NCBI GenBank assembly: GCA_933228895.1
Contig: OW121848.1
Span: forward strand, 138,650,615-138,714,614
Direction: 5' to 3'
DNA length: 64,000 nt
From: Platycnemis pennipes
Lineage: Eukaryota > Arthropoda > Insecta > Odonata > Platycnemididae
Both the position numbers and the translations under genes were made by a program. Shown one piece after another: positions 1 through 12,674 of this stretch (position 1 is its first letter; every line of letters begins with the position of its first letter). The notes beneath the pieces are model-generated. The model ran no database searches. It saw nothing but the letters and a program-made list of their open reading frames with translations, and had not been told where the DNA came from.

Positions 1-339
1 CTATTTGTTATGGGGTCTATTTGGCATTTATAACATTGACATAGTCTACGCAAGTATAATAGGAAGGTGCCTTTTTCTTGTGTTCCTGCATACCCAGAAT
101 CAACTATTTATTAATGGATTACGTCATGTATCTCAGCATTCACAGAATAGTAGGTTAAATGCATCCTAAGTCCCAGTACCGGCTTATGACCGGAGGAAAC
201 TTACGTAAGCATGCTGTTACATCGGCAATGGTATTTAATAGGTATGACATAAAGAGTTGTTATTTCACAGCATTATTTTATTTACAATATAAATCAAACC
301 CAAAAGTTAAAGATATAAATATAGCAGTAGTAAGAATTA

Positions 340-1130
340 AATTTTTTCTCGCGAGCTTTTATCTCTGCAAACTGATTTATTACATCATCAAAATTTTTTC
401 ACTTAGCAAAAACGTTCTCTATCGATATTAAGACTAGGCCTGTCTGGTGGGATTGGCTCATTGTTGAACGAAGTTAGCTTTTAGTTAAGTTTAGAAAAAC
501 TTCTTTCACATGAAGAGAGAGACACAGTCAAAAATAGTTTTAGGGCTTCACAGATATTTAGTAACGACTCTTGAAAATCCATTTCGATAATGAACTGCAG
601 TATATTCAAAGCGGACCACGACACTACTGCATCATCTTTAGAAATACCTGAAGCCTATAGATGCCTTCGAAACCTCATGATTTCTGGCACCATTTCTTCC
701 TTCTCAAAATCATCAATTTTTTTTGTTAGTTGTTAAACTAGGAGGAGGAGTTGGTCATCACTTGCTTTTACAAGCTTCATCGGATTAACAGCAGCAAACT
801 GTTGGTAAACATTTTCCATTGAGGTTGATCTAGTTTTTAGATCTACAAGAAACTTAACAGTTCACTCCAGCATAGAACTCTTCACTTCCTGCTGTGGAGT
901 CAAGCCTGCGTCTTTGGCCTTTTCTCCTGGCATCATTTTTTTTAACACGCTTGCGTCTCCTCCTTTCAATATCTATGCCCATTTTACCTGTAGTACAAGT
1001 TGTACTCGCATATTCTAAAGAATTGCTAACCAGTTCTTCCCACCTTTTTCTAATAAGATATTCAAGCTTCTCAGCTATAACACATACTTTTAAAAACTGA
1101 TCCCTTCAATCTGAAAGTATTTCTGGACAA
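340..1130 (-). pseudogene. Decayed hAT-like transposase C-terminus (ZMYM1/DUF4371 type)
   Basis: Read on the minus strand with several frameshifts and stops, this stretch gives the tail of a hAT-derived protein of the ZMYM1 / '52 kDa repressor' group. Upstream pieces (about 1050-700) are basic and then read QQFAAVNPMKLVKASDDQ. Next comes the hallmark hAT dimerisation block SSCERSFSKL (487-516). After a one-base shift follows RSTMSQS (450-470), and across a stop FDDVINQFAEIKARE (348-392), the usual end of this family. The zinc finger and the catalytic N-terminal half are absent. Seen: the motifs and their correct order. Known: the CERSFSKLK-RSTMSQ-FDDVI series is typical of hAT C-terminal dimerisation domains. 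Inferred: an old dead copy that is not expressed as protein. No inverted ends or target duplication were found. Confidence 0.7.
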
Positions 1131-1152
1131 GAGTTACCTCAAATAAAATGTG

Positions 1153-1319
1153 GTGGACGGGAAGAGTGGCAAAGGAAGGCCTCGTGTGAGATATATGGAA
1201 CAAGTGATGGAGGATGTGAAAGAGATGAAATACGTAAATATGAAGAGATTAGCCGATAGAAGAGCTCAGTGGAGAGCTGCGTCAAACCAATCTGAGGATT
1301 GATGACTAATGATGATGAC
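1153..1319 (+). pseudogene. Non-LTR retrotransposon 3' end, copy A (EEP-RT family)
   Basis: Fifty open codons (1153-1302) give the extreme C-terminus of an endonuclease-reverse transcriptase, with the pieces GKGRPRVRYMEQVMEDV, MKRLADRR and WRAASNQS. The stop is followed by a short tail rich in GATGA/ATG triplets. The same protein end and tail recur at 8.9, 43.6, 45.2 and 49.4 kb, so this is an interspersed family. The copy is strongly 5'-truncated, as usual when target-primed reverse transcription stops early. It abuts the hAT remnant, but no clear target duplication is visible. The clade (RTE-like or related) is inferred. Confidence 0.75.
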
Positions 1320-4300
1320 CACAAGTGCAGGAAACAAAGAAAATTGAAGTTACAAATGCTTGTCATTAACACCTCCGCTGTTCTTCTTGTATCAAGATTT
1401 TCTCAAGATTATCAAGAGAAGAAACTATTGCGAGTGTGCATGTGCATCTCTAGAATAAACGCCTTTGCTAAGGTTTGTCGTTACCTTAATACTTGACCCT
1501 CGACGGACCCTCTAGGTGAGCTCTAACAATACTTTATCTGCCACAATGTATGAATCATCTCAATAGTAAGAAATCGGGCGCTTTATCTGCCAGCAAATGC
1601 GAACCGCTCACTCAGACTCATCGGCAACAAATAGGCCACCACAATATTCTCCTTGTGTGATAGCTCAAAGCCCAGGAGCAACTAACCCAAAAAGGTTTTG
1701 ATAATTGCCTATTAATAGTATCTAGAAATTACATAATAACATATATCTCGCAAGTAGATTCGACGGAGTCCGATACGAGCGGACAAAAACTATGGCGAAT
1801 TAAATACTGATATCACTTTGTAGCGAATAGCAATTCAGCTATTTACTGAATAAAATATTTCCGTAGACACGAATGGACGTTTCGCAGCTACAGATAGACC
1901 ATTAGATATGGAAACCAAAAGGAAAAGGGCACGTGAGTATGGGGGCAAGTTATTTGTAGGCAGCATTTCTTTGCACGATGTTCTTTCGGGCGCTGAACGG
2001 AGCAGCAGATAATAGCGAGAGTGTCGTTCTCAAAAAGTCGAATGCGCATTGTAAATGGTGATTAGAAAAATCCCACATATTCCTCGTAAAAATGTACTGT
2101 AAAATTATATGCGTGTTATAATCGGAAAATTGAGGCATAAAAGACATCGCGTTCATTGCATAGAGAGTTGACTTACAATGGCTGGAGGGTAGGGTGGGTG
2201 ACGAGTTGCGAACAGCTGATTCTGCGTCTGCACATCTGCGCGACCTGCTTCACCTTGTCCTCTTCTCGAACTCTCCTCGTCGGGGCTTATGTCATTGCTG
2301 TACGGTGGGCCTGGAAACTTCCAAAGTCGGTGTTCATACTTTGTTTCTTTGCTCATAAATTCATTTATTACCAAGTTTACGATGTAGTTCAAAAGACAGC
2401 TCAGAAAACCTGTTATTCATTGAAACCAAGGTTTTTATGGGTCTGGTAAAAACAAGAAAAACTGAAATTTGGGGACCTGTGCTGAAAGCCTTGGAGGCCT
2501 TGGGCCCCCTCGCAACGCCTCTGCCTGTATGACTCTAGGACACCTGGAGGGTTCCCTAATTCGTTAAATTTCTGAAGAGCTAAAACATATTTTAAGCCGC
2601 GACCACCCACGTATCCATCCGTTTATATTAAAATTCCTTTGAGATAAAAATATTTTCTCGTTTCGACTTTCTTTACAGTTTTCGTGATCAATATATTTGG
2701 GAAGACATTTTACCACAGATATAGTAAGTATCTTCACCCTCGATAAATCTCAAGATTAATTTATTGCTAGATTTAAAATAATTAATTGTCATTATACTCC
2801 ACAAAAATGTGCTAAAGGATGTTTTTGGCCGTCACGCAACCGTAACATTGAATCCCACCACCTTGCGTGGGATTTAATCTCGTTGCAGGATAATTAGGCT
2901 TGCATCACGACCTATAAATGTGCTTCCAGCTATGGTTGTTACCTCCATGGAAGAAAATAAGTCACTCATTTGACTCAGGACGAACATAGAAACACATACG
3001 TCCGTCACATCCACGTAAAATTCATTCAGATAATTGCAGAGCATACTCGACCGCATAAAGAATACTGCCAAGATTGCATCGTTAGCAATGAGATAAGTAT
3101 GATAGTGATAGAAGATTACTACCAACATGTGATTCAACAAGTAATGAGACATAATAAATAGACAAACCAGTTGTGATGTGATACAGAGGTTTTAAATGAT
3201 CCTTGGTTTGGCTAAATCCGCCCGCACACGTGTTTCCATACGAAGAGCAGGGATAATTTATGCCCCAGGAATGAAATTTGCGAATATCGGGCCTCGCAAA
3301 ATCACTTAACTATGTCGTTTCTTAATAAGAGATTGCCATGAATTTACCTTTTTCCTTATACAGTTTTCATTTAAAGCCCATTTCCCTGTTTTATTCCCTC
3401 CCTATAATTAATGTCTTGGGAAGTATAAATATGTATTTTTCTAAGAAAATTACATACTGTACTCAAGTTGAGAAGAGAGATATTTCTGACGGTGGAGAGC
3501 ATATCATTTCAGAAGATTGCGCATTCCTCGTTTTATTGTGGACATTCTATTAAAAGGAAATGTTTAGGTATTGAAAGTTAGCTTTGGTTTTCCACGTAAT
3601 ACTCGTAAGTTTTATCATTTTCTACTGTTTTTTCCTCAGCTCGAAATCTTTCCTACCCACCCTCGTCCGTCTGAAACACATCTTCATTTCCTTATTCTTA
3701 CCGATTCACCAATTCTTTTGTCTATCACGTGCTTTTGGATCCCATTTAATTTAGACATGGAGAAGTTTTTATGTTTCGAACCCGACATTCAACCTGTTCA
3801 TCTCCAAAGTACTCTGATGAATTTTTTAGCAGTTGGCGTTTAGCTCAGCGTAATTCCTTTCAACCGAATAATAAGATCCCGGTTGTGTCCTATATTACTC
3901 TCCCCCGCTGCCCTTTTGGTTATAATCTTGCTTCACTTATTTATATTTCCTTTCTGCATCCTAATTGATCCTCACCCGTGTTGCCATTCTCTTCTTGAAC
4001 CATCCATTGGTGACTTAGTAGTACATTTACAGCTCCGAAATTAAATTAATTCTCTTTAAATTCTTTCATTTTTCCCTTTGTCGCGCTAAGATTTTTGGAA
4101 TAATTTACGAAATCCTGCGATCACACTGCTTACTCGTGAAATGCTCAAGTTTATATTCCGTTTACCAACTCATGATCAGATAGACCTTTCTTTTATTTTA
4201 TTGCATACAAACCTTCGGGTAGAACGCAACTTCACTACTTTTGTTCGACCAAGATGTTTCACTGCCATGTTTATTACACTTCTATAACAGTACGATATCT

Positions 4301-4566
4301 AATCACTCCTGAAATTTGTTATATTTCTAAAAGTTGTAGAACTGAATATGTTTGGATTCACTGTGCTATAAGGTGGATTTCGGGTTAAATAATATTTATA
4401 AATGTAAATGGGAATTAAATAACATTGCTAAAAAATAAACAAGATCACCAAGGGAGCAAAAAGTAAACAGGAGAACAATGGTTAAGTCCTAAAAGGAAAG
4501 AAGGAGATGTATAAAAACTAGGGGACGATAAAAAGAAAAAGAGAAGAAGATAAAGAAGGAAACAGA
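1320..4566. other. Intergenic or intronic DNA, no other gene seen
   Basis: Apart from the candidate exon at 2177-2356, I see only AT-rich unassigned sequence. Short open frames on both strands overlap one another, lack family motifs and look like chance. Confidence 0.5.
2177..2356 (-). CDS. Possible first coding exon, unknown product
   Basis: On the minus strand an ATG at 2356 opens exactly 60 codons that run into a textbook donor, ATT|GTAAGT, at 2177/2176, leaving phase 0. The start reads MSKETKYEHRLWKFPGPPYS and the remainder is polar, rich in E, R, Q and P. Local GC is higher than in the flanks. The frame is open upstream of the ATG, so an acceptor or another start is possible. I do not recognise the protein and found no partner exon. 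It could be a chance frame next to a cryptic donor. Confidence 0.25.
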
Positions 4567-4705
4567 CGTAAACCAAGGAAAGGAAGAAAGAAAAAGGAAG
4601 AGAGAAGTGAACGAAGTCAAGTAAGGAAGTTATATCGTAAACCAAGGAAAGGAAGAAAGAAAAAGGAAGGGAGAAGTGAAAGAAACCACAAGTAAGGAAG
4701 TTACA
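4567..4705. repeat. Purine-rich 69-bp tandem duplication
   Basis: Two copies begin at 4567 and 4636 (period 69). Both start GTAAACCAAGGAAAGGAAG and both end with GTAAGGAAGTTA. They lie in a longer GA-rich strand (about 4490-4700). The antisense open frame across it only reflects a pyrimidine-rich complement. Confidence 0.85.
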
Positions 4706-7607
4706 CTTCACTCGAATACTATATGAATTCGATTGAAAACACGTATATCTGTAAGTTGGGATCACAATTTTTTGCGCTCCTACTAATTAGGGTGATATAT
4801 GGTGGATTGACTTGTCAGAAATTTGGCCTAGCGGAGAACACAAAATGTGTACTTCGTAGTATCCAAACTTAATTCTGCCATGCCTCTGGCAGTCTCAATG
4901 TACATTTACACCACTATCAAGGGTTCTTCAACCAGTGGAGGCAGGGAAAAATAATCAGTGCATATTACGAAGTGATGTGTGCTCGTTGTGATACTTAAAA
5001 TTTGAGGGGTTTCTCAATCACCAACATTATGGATATGTTGCGCTTCAATTCCATCTTTTGCCAGAGAACCCGCGAGTATGTAGGTCGGTACGCTAGGAAT
5101 GGGACTGAATTTACAAATGATGAACCAATTTCAAAAGGGCAAATTTTTAAAGGTCCATAACACGCAACTAAACTTTCCCCCGGTGGAACGCCTCATGATT
5201 TCCACGATGAAGTTTAAATAATCAAATCAAATGCGCGCGGTTAGTTTCCCTCTGATAGGGAGCGTGGACCTTTCAAGGCTAGCAGCTTTTGGGAGAACCT
5301 TCTCTTGATAATCTATGCACGTTACCAAATGCCTGGGTGTGACTTAAATCTAGCGCGTCTACCAAAGAAGTTTGTGAAACATTATCAGCGCTTGAGGCGG
5401 AGATCGGGAGTTCCTATTGAGAATATAGTAGATAATGAGAATTTAGAATGAGGGATCTAGAGTGAAGTGGATGAGGTCTCGAATAGGTCTTGTGCCAGGT
5501 GCCGCTTTTCCGAAAATTTGTTTGCGAAATCCTTGCGACAAACGACATGAGATCAGATCGACTCCCTAAAATGGAGAAGAGATATTTTTTTGTATTGACC
5601 ATAGCTGACGCCGGTCTTTGAGCGCTAAAAGAAGTGTTTTCATTTCTTTCATGAATGTGAAAGTTAAAAATATGGATCGTTAATTGGCTAGAGATGTGTG
5701 ATTTTAGCCTCGCACTCGAGAAGAGGCGAGCGAGATGACCGCGTCTTCACAACGCCGAGGCACACTTTCTTTCTGTCTGCTTCAGAATGGATGTCACCCC
5801 ATTCCCGAATCGGTTGCCCCATTGCATAACTCGCTTCTATGCATTTCACGAACCACGACTTTGTAACACGGATGGCGCAACGTTTTCGTTGATGAAAACG
5901 TGGTAAGGGTGTCTGGCATTCCAGTCGGAGACGGGAGTGAAAAATGAGAAGATTTTTCGGCATTCGATGATTGTGAAGCAGTTTACAATTGACGGCGCTG
6001 TTTCAACGGCTTAGCAAATCGCTTTTGCTCGATCACGTAGTTGTAATTCGCTTCTCTTTGTCAGTAGCTAAATGTTGGGCTACTTTAAAAAAATATAGAC
6101 GGTGGCCGTCTTGCATCATAAAAAATTTCAAAGTTGCGTTGAAGATTCAACTCTGACATTAATAATATTTAACTCAAGCCTCCAGAAATAAGGATAAGGA
6201 TTGAGGAAATCAACGCTGCGATGAGGAATAACTTAAATTTACCGTACTGATTTCCAGGTTATTAATAGGTACATGATTAGAATCTGTATTGAAATACTGT
6301 AGGCAATAGAATACCTAACCCAGTTACAAAAAATAAAAGAATAAAAACCATTGTGTTTTTCAAAGGAAAATAAAAACAATGGAGGATTCATGTGAGGAGG
6401 CCAGTAAAAACTTAAATGTGAAAGGAGTTTGGAAGAAAAAGAAACGTAAGTCTGGCTGAGCCATCGATAATAATATTCATGGATACTGAATGTTTAAGTC
6501 TTAATTTGCTACGTATGAGAACAGATGACTAACGAAGATCGAGGACATTTGAAATTTATTGGTGTAAAAATAGACGAGAAGGGTTTGGTCTTGGGGAACA
6601 GGCAGTGAAAGGAAGGAAATTTTCCAGTATATGCTGCAGGGGCAGGAAAGTGGATGGAGGGCAGATTAAATGGAATGTTGAAGGAAAACAGTAAGAAATA
6701 AGTGGGTGAGTGGGAAGGAAGGAGGCGATAAAATAATATTTTCACATATTTTCAGATGGTAGAAGGCGTGAAGAGCAGAAATGGGAAATGTGATATGACT
6801 AATGGAGTGTAAGCGGACGGGAATTGCTGCAGATGGGCCCTACGATTGACAATTTTCTCTCAGAGCCTTTCCTTTGAAATACAATTTGGATCAAGTCTCA
6901 TGATGATGGTGATCGGGGTGGTCTGTATGATAAAAACTGGCTGCGAGAAGAAAGTGGCACCATTTTTACTGAATTTTATTCGATGTACAAAAGTTTGGTG
7001 CGGACTGCACCAAATTTTAGTTAATTTACGTAGGAAAAAATATTTTTCGATTTAAAGACACTATCGCGACTGACATTTGGAATGTGTTCAGATACATTTT
7101 GCTTATTTCTTTTACTTCGAGATGGCCTTTCCTAAACTGGAATGCTGAATTTCTTATTGAAAACCTCTCCCTGCATCAGAAGGTAACAGTGAAGGTAGTG
7201 GTGGGCTGAGCCAAGATGGGTAGCATTCGCTCGGAAACTAAGGCTTATTGTAAGTTACTAACAGTGATGTGCTCCAATAGCATGGATTTTTAACGAGTAC
7301 GATGAAAGAAATGACTAAATAATATGGGGGGGGGGGGACAAAAATTTGGTCGAAATCAAAAGTAATAATTCCGACAATTTGCTGAATCAGTCAGTTTGTG
7401 GAGTGTAACCCACAAAAAACGTGATAGAAATTTAAAGTGAAAGGTTCGGAATGAATATTAATAATTAAGATTATAAATTAATATCTATATTTTCAGAAAT
7501 ATCTAACTCATTAATGAACATTACATTCCTCCATAGACATTAATCATTTAGCGGCACGCTCCTGGTGGATGCTTAACTAACATGATTCTCCAATTAAGTA
7601 ATTAGTA
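4706..7607. other. Unassigned sequence with a GC-richer patch and a G12 run
   Basis: No recognisable gene. A CpG-richer patch at 5690-5963 holds a 91-codon minus-strand frame with no known motif. A run of 12 G lies at 7326-7337. Confidence 0.45.
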
Positions 7608-7690
7608 CAAGTGTGTAGTGCATTTTTTATGATTAGTACCCCCTAAAACCCACCCCCTGCGTGGCTTGCAGGGTACTCCCAGGGCTAGGA
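7608..7690 (+). repeat. Short mobile hairpin repeat, copy 1
   Basis: It carries the family core 'GTGCATTTTTTATGATTAGT' followed by CACCCCCTGC, GTGGCTTGCAGGG and TACTCCC. The same core recurs at 22.8 (-), 26.7, 45.3 and 59.3 kb. CCCTGC can pair with GCAGGG to form a small stem. No coding capacity. Confidence 0.6.
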
Positions 7691-8627
7691 AAACAAAGGT
7701 AATAAGAGGTATGGAAAACGGTAATGAGATCCTTAGCATGCAGAAAGGGTTTGATAAACAAGAAAGAGAGAGAGAGGGCGAAAACTGAAAAGGTGGGATA
7801 GGCTACGAATATGGAAACTATTTAATATGAAAACGGATATATTATTGCAACAGTTGATGAAGGATATCGCTGGAAATAGAAGTATTCCCGGCGATAAGGG
7901 ATTTGATGAGATTGAAAAAGACACAAAGAGTTCTTAAATTAAACTCTAATCCAAAGTGTAGAGCGCGGTTATGATGCTTCTGAGATGTGGGTGGAGGGAA
8001 GATTGAGGTAGTAGGAGAAGAGGGAAGATTGACGAGTATGCTGAGTGAAGAAGAAGGGAAGTTGGAAATGGTGGTAGAGGAACGAGAAAATTGGAAAAAT
8101 TCAAAGGAGGGATTTATACCATTTCACAAGGTAACGGAATGCTGAAACAGACCATGAATCATTGAATGTTTTGGGTCGTAGAATGGGAGGAAATTAATCA
8201 GGATTTAAAACAGTGTGGTCGTAGGTATAGGATGCGAACTAGTACAAATCGTAATCTTGGGGATTTGGATTGCTGAAATGCCAAGATTAAGGGTGATATT
8301 ACGATGGAAGTTGTCATAATGGCTGTTAAGTAAGAGCTATGGATTTTCGATGACCTTTCGACATTGGTAGCTTATTATTGGTAGCTTATCATGACTTCAT
8401 TTCGGGGTCGTTAAAACTTGAATTAATCTAATTTACGTACCATGTTGGTTTTCAAGGCAGCGTGTGTTTTCCTTAGTAGTGTTTTCAAGACCGTGTAAAG
8501 GTGGCTTGTCAGGGATTTACATACCATTTGTATTACTCGTTATTGTGATCGATGAATACAATTTTCTTTCATAAAATATTTTTAAGACTGATTTGCTGTG
8601 ACTATATACCCAACGTATAACAGAGAA

Positions 8628-8850
8628 TCAGTTTAGTGTGGTGGCTAGAATACGGACATACGATCTCGAGGGCCCGGGTTCATGCTCCGACGGTTACCGA
8701 TTTTTTATTGGAATACTACCTACTCATCGCTTGAGTGGTCTCCGGAGGGTACTTGCAGTTCAGTAATGATTCGGTCAGGTGGGACATTTAGCCGTTGAGC
8801 CACACGTGAGTATGAGTGGGCTATTCCTGACGCCATGTTTATTTTCATTA
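8628..8850 (+). mobile_element. tRNA-derived SINE, degenerate
   Basis: The head GTGGTGGCTAGAATACGG resembles an RNA polymerase III A box, and GGGCCCGGGTTCATGCTCC about 50 bp later is a B box. The body includes the family marks TCAGGTGGGACATTTAGCCG. It matches the fuller copy at 13324-13660 but is diverged, and its 3' end is lost. Confidence 0.7.
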
Positions 8851-8885
8851 TTCGTGTATTCCCAATAAATACCCGCGTCTCATCT

Positions 8886-9535
8886 ATTGTCATCATCATT
8901 AGTCAGCAATCCTGGGATTAGTTTGACGCAGCTCTCTATTGACTCTTCTATTGGCTAATCTCTTCATGTTTACGTATTTCTTCTGTTTCACATCCTTCAT
9001 CTCTTGTTCCATATATCTCATACGAGGCCTTCCTTTGCCGTTCTTCACCCCTGTAATCTTCAGCATTCTTCTGTAGCACCACATTTCGAATGCTTTCACC
9101 CTTTTCTTCTCCGCTGCCGTCATCGTTCATGCCTTTCTTTGCTATAAAGTAACATGCTCCAGATGTACGTTCTGATGAATTGTTTTCCTTCTACGCTTCA
9201 TTAATTCTACGCTTGTATTTCCAGCTGTACGTGGATTCTTCTTTTGACAGAATGCTCTCTTTGCCTGAACTATTCTGCTGACTGTATCTTACTCGCTTCG
9301 TCCATCGTTGGTTACTCGGCTTACCAGGTAACAGAACTCTTTCACCTCTTCCTGTTTAGTTTTCCTAGTTTAACGTTGGTTTTGCCTCTTCTCCCTTGCT
9401 ACATACCAATATTTTAGTCTTCTCCCATTTGATCAACAGCTTACATCTGGACAATGTCCTTTCCATGTTTATTAGAATCTTATTTAGATCCCTCTCTGTC
9501 TCTGCTATGAGGCTTTGTCACCGGTGAATTGCATC
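8886..9535 (-). pseudogene. Non-LTR retrotransposon fragment, copy B
   Basis: On the minus strand this reads from just after the RT active site to the end of ORF2, with many stops and shifts. The recognisable pieces are NVKLGKLN, TAGNTS, TMTAAEKKRVKAFEMWCYRR and GKGRPRMRYMEQEMKDVKQK. About 70 residues present in copies C and D are missing between MLKI and GKGRPR, so there is an internal deletion. A (CAT)n tail at 8886-8897 marks the 3' end. No functional RT remains. Confidence 0.75.
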
Positions 9536-10487
9536 TGTTGTCAACGGCGCAAAATACCTTAGATATCGGTCTCCTTTTTATTTGAGGCTGTCCATAACTA
9601 AACGGTAGGTACTCCGAAAAGAAGGGGTATGTCGTGTCAACAGTTACGATGCGCTATGCACAGGAAGAATGTAATGCATAATGCTACTTTGGGAAAAGAT
9701 ACTTACATAATTTTTTGCTCAAATAATAACCACGACACACATAATAAATAGTGAAAGTTAGTATTTTTATTGTCAAGTTGTTATTAGTGTCAAAATTAAA
9801 ATTGTCAAGTTAAAGTTAAAAAATTAAAGTTGTCAAAATTAGTGTCAAGATGTTAAGAAAATATTTATAAAAAAAGTCTGTTTAATTTTTTACGAAATGG
9901 AATTGGGTTCATTGTCAGTGTTATGTAAATTTCGGGAGGAAAAGGGGAAAATCAGTGTTAAGTATCGTATGGATGGCCCCTTACTTGGACTACCCAGCGT
10001 GTGTGCGTTTTTTCTTCGTTGGTCCTATAAACAGACGTTTTTGGTAAATCTTGTCGAAATTTTGGCATTAATAGCATTTTTATAAATTTTCAAGGGAAAA
10101 ATCTCAATTTTTTTTGAAAAAATATAGAACCTTTAATAGATGTGCAGAAAATTAATGCACAAGAGCTGTTTTAAGACTGCCTTAAGATGCAGTTATATTT
10201 AGTGTTCTATATTTTTAGTGCAAGCTATTGGCTTCATCACTTCATTCCAGTTGCCTTCTTAAAATCCTGAACTTGTATTACTAGCAGGCTGTGGCCGGAG
10301 GTAATTTATGACCTTCGTTTTAATGGTTTGATTAGGTCCTTCGGCGAACCATTTACGTTGTTTACGCATAGCAGGCTCAGAGTTCGCCGCCCTAGCACCA
10401 AACAGATGTTACTGAGTGCTACAACACTACGTGAACTTCTCATATTTAGGGCAGAATGGACACTCCCTGAGATGGCTGTAATTTTTC
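9536..10487. other. AT-rich unassigned sequence
   Basis: The low-complexity interval 9770-9870 repeats TTGTCAA/AAAATTA words. No gene motif is visible on either strand. Confidence 0.45.
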
Positions 10488-10645
10488 ATGGGACGCTAAG
10501 CCGTGGTCCTCTTGGCGCAATTCGTTAAAAGCGGGCTAACGCTAAGTGCACGTTTCTCTCCACCCTTCCTCCCTACCCTTGCATTCCTATCGTCGTGCCT
10601 TTCCTTCCCGTATGAAGAGTCTTTAAGCGCAGGTATACACTTGAA
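10488..10645 (+). mobile_element. SINE 3' half, tail type 2
   Basis: From GGGACGCTAAGCCGTGGTCC onward this matches the SINE body (CTTGGCGC, GTTAAAAGCGGGCTAA, TTTCTCTCCACCCTTCCTCC). It ends with a tail shared with the copy at 19.0 kb (TATGAAG...TAAGCGCAGG) and not with the tail at 13.6 kb. The tRNA-like head is missing. Confidence 0.65.
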
Positions 10646-10716
10646 AGCCACAGATGGTTCGTCAGGTGCTGGCAATCAATCACGTGGTGGACGCGAAGAT
10701 CCGATAAAGTCGGCAC

Positions 10717-10770
10717 GCTGTCCCGAAAGTTGCCTTTCGGGACAGCGGGGATTCTTTTGTGAAAGAATCC
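10717..10770 (+). other. Two adjacent perfect stem-loops
   Basis: GCTGTCCCGAAAG (10717-10729) pairs with CTTTCGGGACAGC (10734-10746) around a TTGC loop. Two bases later GGATTCTTT (10749-10757) pairs with AAAGAATCC (10762-10770). They sit in a GC-rich block (about 10680-10930). A structured RNA or an element end is possible. No family is recognised. Confidence 0.6.
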
Positions 10771-12643
10771 GCTTTGCGCCCAATGAAGTACAGGAAGCTC
10801 TTGAGCCTGCTATCGCACGAAAGAACCCCCCATCGCGCTCGCACCGCGAGGAGTTGCAACTGGTGTGGAGTGAACTGCCGGATTTCTTATGATCGCTGCG
10901 CCGTTTTTAAACGTCTACAATTTCTCTCTCCGGCATGATCCCAAAGGAGCGAGTGGAAGGTAAAAACGCTTGAAGAGTACCCGACATTTTTTCCCACCTG
11001 AAATGTGACGACTTTTGCATTAGCTCCAGCATTACCTCTCATTAATCTAAATTCTTTCAGCAAACAATTGGAGCCTCTCCGTCCACACCCGCTAGTTTCC
11101 TGTTAAATCCGACTGGAGAAAGCGTAAATGTCCACCTCAAAACTTTCGCCATCAGCGTCGCGTAATCTTTGTGTGACCGAGGGACTTTGTTTTTTTTTTT
11201 TTTTAATATTCCCAATATCGGCACTACAAAAGGCACGGTCGAATCCCACCAAGGCAGTAACAGAATCAACTAAAGTGACTTAAATGTAACAAATGGCCCT
11301 TAAAGAAACAATGAATAAATGCCCGGGGTTAGTGCGTCAGACGGAAAGAGAGGAAAACCAGTTTGGTTGGTTTCCGCACATTCAATAGATGGGGAAAGTT
11401 GGCATCATTCGGCAACGTAATCCGATCAATGGCGAAAGTACGGAAACATATAGTTCAGTCACACGCATTCCATTCACCCTTAAAGCTGTCCCTTAACAAC
11501 TTCCCTTCACGGTCTGTTCGCGGCATTTTTAAAGCTACACAGTACCCACTTCACTTTAAAAAAATCAATGTCACACTCCTGCATCATTATTTCCGTTTCA
11601 ACTGTAATCGTGACAATTATGACAGCTCACATTGCTCCATAATTCAAGATTGCAACTGATAAAATCAGTTTCAATGTCAAGCTTTAAGAATAGCAGAGAC
11701 CGTAACAATTTATTAAATCGATATGCTACTGAATTAAAGCAATTGACATGAGCTTTTGTGTCCGATGGGGGATTTCATGTTGCCCGACCAAGGCTCTGAG
11801 ATGTGATTTAGAATTCCGAAAGTAACGTGTAAATACGTTAGTACAAATTCTGATTTTGTCAAAATTAATAGGGAGTGATAAAGTAACGCTCAACCAAATG
11901 TTCATATGAGATAACGAAAGAAAGAATGAATCGGACGCTGGGTTGCCCTCTGCCTCTGAATGAAACAATCGAAATATGAAAAGAAAAACACGAATTTGGT
12001 CCGTAATTTACACACATACTTATCAGACATCCCATGCGTAAAAAATTACTCACGGAGAAAACTTGTTTAAAGAGTTCCTTCACGCGAATGGAAAAATAAT
12101 TTCTTAAAAACGATGAATGGTTTGTTTGCCTTTGGCAATCGCATGCCCGCGATGTACTTGTTAGAAATGCATTGAAATATGATTCTCAGGAAGTTGGAGA
12201 TATTATCATATTCGTAAACAACGTATGTGGTTCGCCGCCATAGTGAGTTACATACAATGAGTTGAAGTAGACTTCTGATTATCATGCCAGGATGAAAACT
12301 GAGGAATATGATAATAATATTCTCAGAAAATTATACTAACTCATGAATTGGGAAAGCAACCAGAAACTAAACTCTTCGCAAGTTAAAAAATAATAGTCGT
12401 TGTATTGCATTTTAAAACTTAAGTTATCGAAATTTGTATCGCAACTTGCTTGTATTTAAGACTGAAACTACGGTGTTTCCTATTTTTAACAGGATGACAT
12501 GATTTTCCATAGAAACATATATTCTGGAATTTTAACAATTTATCTTTTGTAATTCGGAGATGATAAAAATAATAGATCGTAAGTTTAAAAATATCTCAAT
12601 TTCCATTTTAGGCGAACGATTAAAATCTAGTGGAGTAGTTTTA
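10771..12643. other. Unassigned sequence
   Basis: GC-rich to about 10930, then ordinary AT-rich DNA with a T run near 11190-11204. No gene or repeat family recognised. Confidence 0.45.
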
Positions 12644-12674
12644 GGTACGTTTTCCAAGGAGCGACTGTAGCGAT
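12644..12674 (+). repeat. Harbinger left terminal inverted repeat
   Basis: Thirty-one bases identical to the reverse complement of 15582-15612. They run into the palindrome CGATGATCGCTGAGCGATCA. Confidence 0.9.

Noticed and set aside
4445..4765. 106-codon minus-strand frame rich in F, S and L
   Set aside because: Complement of the purine-rich tandem duplication. No conserved motif.
5688..5963. 91-codon minus-strand frame with ATG in a CpG-richer patch
   Set aside because: No recognisable domain, no good donor at its end and no partner exon. Chance cannot be excluded.
7326..7337. G-quadruplex at the G12 run
   Set aside because: A single homopolymer run. No spaced G tracts nearby to make a convincing intramolecular quadruplex motif.
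10503..10892. 129-codon plus-strand frame
   Set aside because: Starts inside a SINE and runs through the double hairpin, with no start or domain evidence.
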